DNA from: Clostridia bacterium
GTDB taxonomy: Bacteria; Bacillota; Clostridia; Christensenellales; Borkfalkiaceae
Direction: 5' to 3'
Assembly: GCA_029071285.1 (NCBI GenBank)
Contig: JAIEAS010000221.1
Location: 1 to 7,205 of the forward strand
DNA: 7,205 nucleotides
The notes under the pieces were generated by a model. The model searched no databases. It was not told where the DNA came from and saw only the letters and a list, made by a program, of their open reading frames with translations. How positions within the stretch are numbered: the stretch's first letter is position 1; every line of letters begins with the position of its first letter. This document shows, one piece after another, positions 1-5,700 of the stretch. A program made the translations under genes and the position numbers.

Positions 1-491
1 CGTACAACGTGCCCTCGCGCACGGCGGTTGATATCGAGCCCGAAACGGCTGAAAAGCTTGCGGAAATCCCCAACATGGCGGGCATAAAAGAAGCGAGCGG
101 AAAAATGGCGAAAATCTGCGAAACGATGCGCAGAATTCGCGGAAAGATGGATTTGTTTTCGGGCGAGGATTTCCTTAACCTGCCTATGCTTGCAATCGGC
201 GGCTCGGGGCTTATTTCGGTTACTTCGAATATCGCGCCCAAACTAATGAAAAAACTGTATACACTCGTTTCGGAAAACAAGCTTAAAGAAGCGAACGAAG
301 TTCAGGACTTTTTGCTGCCGCTCGAGGACGCGTGCTACCTTGAAATTAACCCCATTCCCATCAAGGCAGCTTATAATATGATAGGCTTTAAAGCGGGCGT
401 GCCCCGTTCTCCCCTCACCGAGCTTGAAGAATGCAACAAAGTGAAACTTCGCGAAGCTATTAAAAATGCGGGATTGAAAGTGTATGATTAA
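1..491 (+). CDS. dapA: 4-hydroxy-tetrahydrodipicolinate synthase, 3' part (5' end outside window)
   Basis: DapA condenses pyruvate with aspartate semialdehyde in the cytoplasm, the first committed step of diaminopimelate and lysine synthesis. About 163 codons are present, roughly the C-terminal 55% of a protein normally near 290-300 residues. The reading frame is already open at the window edge: the first whole codons (from base 3) read YNVPSRT. This matches the E. coli motif holding Tyr133 and Arg138, so the GTG at 9 is an internal Val and not a start. The Schiff-base lysine lies in AGIKEASG (Lys codon 87-89), 28 residues after that Tyr, the same spacing as E. coli Tyr133 to Lys161. The segment IGGSGLISVTSNIAP (about 195-240) is the conserved glycine-rich part of the TIM barrel. 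The stop at 489-491 lies inside the start of dapB. Other members of the aldolase superfamily (NanA, for example) are unlikely given the PSRT motif and the dapB neighbour. Confidence 0.95.
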   Translation, partial: YNVPSRTAVDIEPETAEKLAEIPNMAGIKEASGKMAKICETMRRIRGKMDLFSGEDFLNLPMLAIGGSGLISVTSNIAPKLMKKLYTLVSENKLKEANEVQDFLLPLEDACYLEINPIPIKAAYNMIGFKAGVPRSPLTELEECNKVKLREAIKNAGLKVYD

Positions 492-1227
492 TATTTTAGT
501 CTGCGGAATACGCGGCAAAATGGGAAAAACCGTAACCGAACTTTTGCAGGGCGACAATACTGCCCGCGCCGTGTGCGGCGTTGATATAAACGGCGGCGAC
601 GGCGATATCCCCGTATACAAAACTTTTGACTGCGTGAAGGAAAAGGTTGACGTCGTCGTTGACTTCTCCTCACCCGCCGCTTTGAACGCCGAATTGAACT
701 GGGCGGTCAAAAAGGGCGTTCCCGTAGTGCTTGCCGCAACGGGCTATACCGAAAGCGATTTGAAGTTTATCGACGGCTGCGCCGAAAAAATCGCGGTTTT
801 CAAGACGGCGAATTTTTCTATAGGCGTGAACCTGCTTGTAAAGCTCGTGCGCGAAGCGGCTAAGACTCTGGGCGAAAAATTCGATATCGAAAGTATCGAA
901 AAGCACCATAATCAGAAGGTTGACGCGCCGTCGGGCACCGCGCTTATGCTTGCGGACAGCGCGAACGCCGCTTTTGATGGCGGTAAAGAATATCTGAACG
1001 GCAGGTCGGGAAAGGTCGGCAAGCGCGGAAACGAAATAGGCATCCACGCGGTGCGCGGCGGAACTATCGTCGGCGAGCACGACGTGATTTTTGCGGGCTG
1101 CGACGAGGTTGTTACCCTCTCCCACTCGGCAAGCTCAAAGCGCGTTTTTGCCGAGGGCGCAATTAAAGCCGCCAAATGGCTTGCAGGCAAACCCGCAGGC
1201 AAATACGATATGACGGATATTATTTAA
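484..1227 (+). CDS. dapB: 4-hydroxy-tetrahydrodipicolinate reductase
   Basis: DapB reduces the DapA product with NAD(P)H to tetrahydrodipicolinate. The 247-residue product is complete and has the usual compact length. Residues 4-14 (ILVCGIRGKMG) form the Rossmann nucleotide-binding loop. VVVDFSSP (57-64) and AATGYT (84-89) line the cofactor site, and NFSIGVNLL (110-118) follows. EKHHNQKVDAPSGTA (139-153) is the family signature, with catalytic His141 and Lys145 and the substrate-binding Ser-Gly-Thr 150-152. GEHDVIFAG (197-205) and the C-terminal FAEGAIKAAKWL helix are also typical. The start is the ATG at 484, which overlaps the dapA stop by 8 nt. No clear Shine-Dalgarno sequence precedes it, so translation is probably coupled to dapA. 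The hairpin at 1241-1276 closes the operon. Assignment rests on motifs I could read; the family is highly distinctive. Confidence 0.97.
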   Translation: MINILVCGIRGKMGKTVTELLQGDNTARAVCGVDINGGDGDIPVYKTFDCVKEKVDVVVDFSSPAALNAELNWAVKKGVPVVLAATGYTESDLKFIDGCAEKIAVFKTANFSIGVNLLVKLVREAAKTLGEKFDIESIEKHHNQKVDAPSGTALMLADSANAAFDGGKEYLNGRSGKVGKRGNEIGIHAVRGGTIVGEHDVIFAGCDEVVTLSHSASSKRVFAEGAIKAAKWLAGKPAGKYDMTDII

Positions 1228-1240
1228 ACAATAAATACAA

Positions 1241-1276
1241 ACAGCGCGCGGATTTGCAGTCCGCCCGCTGTTTTTT
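1241..1276 (+). terminator. Rho-independent terminator of dapA-dapB, probably bidirectional
   Basis: Arms at 1241-1252 and 1260-1271 pair over 12 positions with a single C-C mismatch, around a 7-nt loop (1253-1259). A run of six T (1271-1276) begins at the last stem base. The hairpin starts 13 nt after the dapB stop. The convergent oxidoreductase gene stops at 1278, so its transcript also runs into this hairpin; on that strand the stem is followed by a T-rich tract (1225-1240 read in reverse). One structure therefore plausibly ends both transcripts. Confidence 0.88.
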
Positions 1277-1277
1277 A

Positions 1278-2717
1278 TTATTCATATTTTCTGTATTTAC
1301 AGCATTTTGTAGCGGGTTCGGAAAGGATATTTCCGTATATATCGAACCGCGAGCCGTGACAGGGGCATTCCCAGCACTGCGTGTCGGCGTTCCATTTCAG
1401 CTCGCCGTGCATATGCGGACACATACTGCCGATTACGTGCAGATTGTCTTTATCGTCCCTGTACACCGCGCGTTTTTTGCCGTTTATGCGAACTACCTTT
1501 CCGCTGCCCTTTTTGATTTTCCGCGCGCTTTTGAAAGTTATTCTGAAATATCCGAGGGCAATTTCCTTGATATTAGTAAACGCGTTTGAAATAATGTCAC
1601 CCGCCGCGCCCTTAATCTTGCGCTGAGGCGAAAAAAGTCTTGCGTATTCGTTCTCTTTGCCCAAAATTTTATCCCTGATAATTTTAGCGCAGACAAGCGC
1701 GTTCGTCATACCCCATTTATTGAAGCCCGTAACGACGTAGATACCCTCGGTCGTTTTGGAATACCTGCCCGCCATCGGCATTCCGTCAAAGGTCATAACG
1801 TCCTCCGCGTGCCAGCGGTGCGTAACTTCGCCGCCGAAAAGCTCCTTCGCCGTCCTTTCGAGGTTTGTAAAGTGTCCGCACTCCTTCGCCCGTCCCGTTC
1901 TGTGGTCGCCGCCGCCTAAAATGCTTCCGCCGTAGAAAGGGCGGATTGAAAGCCCGTCGTCCTTTTCGTCAAGATACATAGCGTCCGCCTTTTTTCCGTT
2001 TACGGCAACCGTGTAAGAGGTTGACTGCCTCAGCTTGAAGTAGTACGCCCCGCGCGAGTTGATTATGGGGAAATGCGTGGCGATAATAATTTTGTTCGCC
2101 TTTATAAACCCGCCGTCGGTCTGAATAAGCTTTGTTTTCGGGTCAACGTCTATTGCGCGCGTGTTTTCGAAAATTTCAAAATTGACGGGAAGCGCGGACA
2201 AAAATTTGAGCGGGTCGAAAACGTACTGCCCTGCCGCTTTCAGCGCAATTTTAGAATCGACGTAATCGGTATTTCCGCAAAGCTCACAGTCCGCGCCGAA
2301 AGACTGCAACAGCTCGCACGACTTCTTTAATGCGCGGCTGTCCTGCTTACTGAAAATATAGCCGTCCATCTCTTCGAAATCGCAGTCGATTCCATATTTT
2401 TCAACGAGGCTTTTGTATTCTTCCATTGCCTCAGCTTGCGACTTGTAGTAAAGCTCGGCTGCAAGCCGTCCGTATCGGGTATAGAGGTCGGCGTAGACGT
2501 CGCCCTGATTGTAAGTAATTTTTGCGGTCGTGTTTTTAGTCGTACCCGAAAAAAGTCTGTCCGCTTCGATAAGCGTAACTTTCCGCCCCGCCTCGGACAG
2601 ATAATACGCGCACAAAAAACCCGCGATTCCGCCGCCTATAACAACGATATCCCTGTCGCCCGCTTCGATTGCGGGATAATTTAACCCGCTATCTTTCCAA
2701 ACGCTTTTATTTTCCAT
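1278..2717 (-). CDS. FAD-dependent oxidoreductase with C-terminal Rieske [2Fe-2S] domain (YhfW-like)
   Basis: A 479-residue fusion of a DAO/DadA-type flavoprotein with a Rieske domain, resembling Bacillus subtilis YhfW; the physiological substrate of this group is not known to me. DIVVIGGGIAGFLCAYYL (23-40) is the FAD dinucleotide-binding motif, with Glu51 closing the second strand at the ribose-binding position. GIYVVTGFNKWGMTNA (325-340) is the C-terminal FAD-contacting segment of the DAO fold. After a basic linker (about 365-410), the Rieske cluster ligands are Cys433-x-His435 and Cys451-x-x-His454, separated by 15 residues, which is the canonical spacing. Cys453 is kept but the usual disulfide partner in the first box is replaced by Gly438, so the bc1-style disulfide is absent. 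No signal peptide or membrane segment is seen, so it is probably cytoplasmic. The ATG at 2715-2717 fits the family N-terminus, although no Shine-Dalgarno sequence is evident. The stop is 1 nt from the shared terminator. Confidence 0.9.
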   Translation of the reverse strand: MENKSVWKDSGLNYPAIEAGDRDIVVIGGGIAGFLCAYYLSEAGRKVTLIEADRLFSGTTKNTTAKITYNQGDVYADLYTRYGRLAAELYYKSQAEAMEEYKSLVEKYGIDCDFEEMDGYIFSKQDSRALKKSCELLQSFGADCELCGNTDYVDSKIALKAAGQYVFDPLKFLSALPVNFEIFENTRAIDVDPKTKLIQTDGGFIKANKIIIATHFPIINSRGAYYFKLRQSTSYTVAVNGKKADAMYLDEKDDGLSIRPFYGGSILGGGDHRTGRAKECGHFTNLERTAKELFGGEVTHRWHAEDVMTFDGMPMAGRYSKTTEGIYVVTGFNKWGMTNALVCAKIIRDKILGKENEYARLFSPQRKIKGAAGDIISNAFTNIKEIALGYFRITFKSARKIKKGSGKVVRINGKKRAVYRDDKDNLHVIGSMCPHMHGELKWNADTQCWECPCHGSRFDIYGNILSEPATKCCKYRKYE

Positions 2718-2750
2718 ATAAAAGTTATTGACTTAAAAGCATAACAAAAT
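2718..2750 (-). other. AT-rich leader of the oxidoreductase gene
   Basis: Only 33 nt separate the oxidoreductase start from the hairpin at 2751-2778. Read on the minus strand, this stretch is T-rich next to the hairpin and has no purine-rich Shine-Dalgarno sequence before the ATG. The best -10-like string is TATGCT (about 2737-2742), which matches the consensus at four of six bases, but a -35 element at normal spacing would fall in the GC-only stem and I see none. I cannot name a promoter here. The T-rich part probably serves as the terminator tract of the upstream gene. Confidence 0.35.
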
Positions 2751-2778
2751 ACGCCCCGCGCCTGTCGGCGCGGGGCGT
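2751..2778 (-). terminator. GC-rich hairpin ending the helicase-nuclease gene
   Basis: Arms 2751-2762 and 2767-2778 are perfectly complementary over 12 bp, nearly all G-C, with a 4-nt loop (TGTC on the plus strand, 2763-2766). Going leftwards on the minus strand, the stem is followed by ATTTTGTTAT (2750-2741) and, a few bases on, another TTTT. The T-tract is interrupted, but the stem is very stable. It begins 9 nt after the stop of the helicase gene, so it most likely terminates that transcript. The other side (2779-2787) is A/T-rich but has no gene needing termination on the plus strand. Confidence 0.75.
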
Positions 2779-2787
2779 AAATTTAAA

Positions 2788-5700
2788 TTAAGAAAGTGAT
2801 ATCTTGTCGGATACGCTGCGGATAAATATTCCGCGGCGCACCCCCTCGTCAATGCAAGCGGAAACGAACGAGCAAAGCTTATCGCTTGCGCGGGCTTTCA
2901 GCTCTTTCAATACCGCGGGGATAAGTTCGTCCGCGTACACGCTGACTTTGTTTAAAAGTATGCTCTTTATTAGCGAAATTACGTCGTATGGCGTAAAATC
3001 GGTGTCGGCGGCGCGCTGGCTTACGCCCTCTTCCACGCGGTACCTGTCAAAGCCCGAATATTTATCGGCTTTGAAGTAGTAGACGTTGCCGAGCATAGCG
3101 CAGCTTTCAAACCCGCACTTATCAATCAGCGAGCGGAGCTTGCTTTCAAGCTTTACGCCGTACTTCGAGATGCCGTACGCCGCGAGCGTGCGCTTCATTA
3201 AAAACTGTGTTGAAATCGGCTCTTCGGCGGCAACAACCGATTTGATTACGCGCATAACCTCGGCGTCGTTTTCACCGCTTAAAATATAGTCGGGCGTCTG
3301 CGCCTTTGCCTCGGCTTTTGCAAACTTATATGGCTTTTTGAAGTTGAGCGCGGGCTTCAGTCCGCCCGAAGTCAGTTTGTCGAGGTAGTCCTTTATCTTC
3401 TTTATCTCGCGCTTGGGATTGTTGAAGAAGTTCAGCGAGTGCAGCCGCACGACGTTCCAGTTGCCGCGCTTCAGGGTCTGAACCTGCATAACCGTTCTGT
3501 CCTTGACCGAAAATTCCTGCTTGCCGTCGCAAAGCACGGCGAGAATAAAGTTGTGCTTGTTTTTGGGGTCCACAACCGCAACGTCAATCTTGAAGTCGGA
3601 AACGCCCACGTCGCAGCGGCAGTCGTAGCCGTAGGCGGAAAGCTCTTCCGCGACGAACTTGCCTATCGACTGCTTGTTTAAAATAATTTCGTTGCTCTTG
3701 ACAGATATGCTCGTCCTGCCCTTTTCGGCAAATTCCAGAAAGGCTTTAAGCCCCGCAACCCCGCGCGAGGTGGTGCGCGACATATCTATCATCGAATAGC
3801 GCATTGAGGTAAACACCATCATCTCTTCCCTTGCGCGCGATACCGCAACGTTAAGTCTGCGCCATCCGCCTAGCTGGTTCAACGGTCCGAAGTTTAAAGA
3901 AATTCTGCCGTACTTATCGGGACCGTAGCACACCGAAAAGAGTATAACGTCCCTTTCGTCCCCCTGAACATTTTCAAGATTTTTGACGAAAAGCGGTTCC
4001 TCGCGGTCGTACGCCGCGCTTTCAAGGCGGTTTGAAATAAGTTTTTTGTTCAGCAGCCTTTCGATATAAACCTGCTGGGGCGTGCTGAAGGTTACTATTC
4101 CTATGCTCGAATTTTTAAGCCGTTCGTCTTTGAGCCGCCTTATTACTTCGTTGACCAACGCCTCCGCTTCAAGACGGTTGCACTTGGTTGCGCCGCGCTC
4201 GTAGGTGCCCTCCTCGATATATTTAAGCTGAACCTTGCTTTCGAGGGTGTCGGGTGAGGGGAATGTGCAAAGCCTGCTCGAATAGTACGTGATATTCGAA
4301 AAGGCGATAAGGCTTTCGTGCTTCGAGCGGTAGTGCCATATTAAGTGCTTTTCGGGAATGCCGAGAGCCAGACAGTCATCCAGAACGGACTCCAGATCGT
4401 CCGTTTCGGGATTGTCCTCGTCCTGACCGCTTGTCGTGAAGAAGGATGTCGGGGGCATCTGCTTGGGGTCGCCGACTATAACCGCGCTCCTTGCCCTTGC
4501 CAGAGCGGGAACCGCTTCGCAGGTGGGCATCTGCGACGCCTCGTCGAAGATTACCATATCAAACAAATCCGACCGCGGCGGCAGATACTGCGAAACCGTT
4601 ATCGGGCTCATTAAAAGACAGGGTGCGACAACGCGCAAAAGCTCGGGGATTTCGGAAAACAGGTTACGCAAATTAAGCCCGCGCATATTTCCCTTTATGC
4701 TGCGCTGGAAGGTCATAAGCTCCAGAGCAAGCGGTCCCTCGGTTTCCTTTGCGGGCAGACGCGAAATTAAGTCTGCGCGCAGTTTTTCCTTCGTCAAAGT
4801 TGAAAACTCTTCCAAAAGCTGTGAAAAGTTTGCCGCCGTTGCGTCCTGAACGTTCGCCGAGAAGGACGAAAGCGTTTCGTCCGCGGGAATATTTGTCTGT
4901 ATAAAGTTGCGGTAAACGTTTTTTCTGAACGAGGACAAAATAAGCTTTCCGCTTATTCTGCCGCTCTCCATTGCGTCGGTTATAAATGTCAGTCCGCAGT
5001 CGTTCAGCTTTTTCGCCGTCGCCTTGTACATACACCACGCGGGCAGCATATCGATATTGTCGATAAGCGCGCTGCACTTGCCGGTGTAGAACTCGAAAAG
5101 GTCTAAATCCTGACAGTCGTCCTTGTCGATTTTGGTGATTTTTAAGAAGTGGTCGCAGCTTTTATTGAACGTGACCGCGGCGGAAATCAAACCGTTGATT
5201 AAGGGCTTCAACTGCTCGCCCGAGGCGCAAACACTATTGAAGGCGTCCGCGTTGTAGTCCATAAACACCTTCGAACACAGCTTGTGCAGATTGTATAAAG
5301 GACGCAAAAATTCCTCGCGCTTTCTGTCGTGAATACCGCCGCCCATTCCGAGGAACTGCGAGCTTAGATTAGTATTCGTAAGAATACGGCTTCTCGCTTC
5401 CTCAATCTCGTATGCGCGTTTAATCCACTCCACCTCGTCCTTTTCCTTCAAGGACTTGGGCGCGCAGCGGTTAATTCTCTTCAACACTGCGAGCAGTATT
5501 TTAGACGAGCGGTAATTTTCGCCCCAGTTATCAAGCTCGCTTTCAATCTGCGGCGCAAACTTCGAAATATCGGGCAATGAACGGAAGTTGGCAAGCCAGT
5601 GCCTTACCTCGCTGTCGTATCTTAAATTTGCGTTGTAGAATTTGTAAAACTCTTCCTCGTCGCACTCGAAAAATTCGGACAGCTCGCCACTCTTCAATAT

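Noticed and set aside
9..11. GTG as the start codon of dapA
   Set aside because: It encodes the Val of the YNVPSRT motif, in the middle of the DapA barrel; the preceding Tyr and Asn codons are in frame.
243..1202. Long open frames on the minus strand opposite dapA and dapB (for example 243-710, 670-1125 and 912-1202)
   Set aside because: They lie wholly opposite genes with strong family motifs, their translations show no domain or motif, and codon bias of the plus-strand genes explains the lack of stops.
2737..2748. Extended -10 promoter (TGTTATGCT) for the oxidoreductase
   Set aside because: Only four of six -10 bases match and no -35 element is possible in the adjoining GC-only stem; too weak to call.
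3326..5077. Open frames overlapping the helicase gene in other frames (for example 3326-3532, 4345-4849 and 4673-5077)
   Set aside because: They are low-complexity, Arg-rich translations without motifs, inside a continuous coding sequence with clear helicase motifs.
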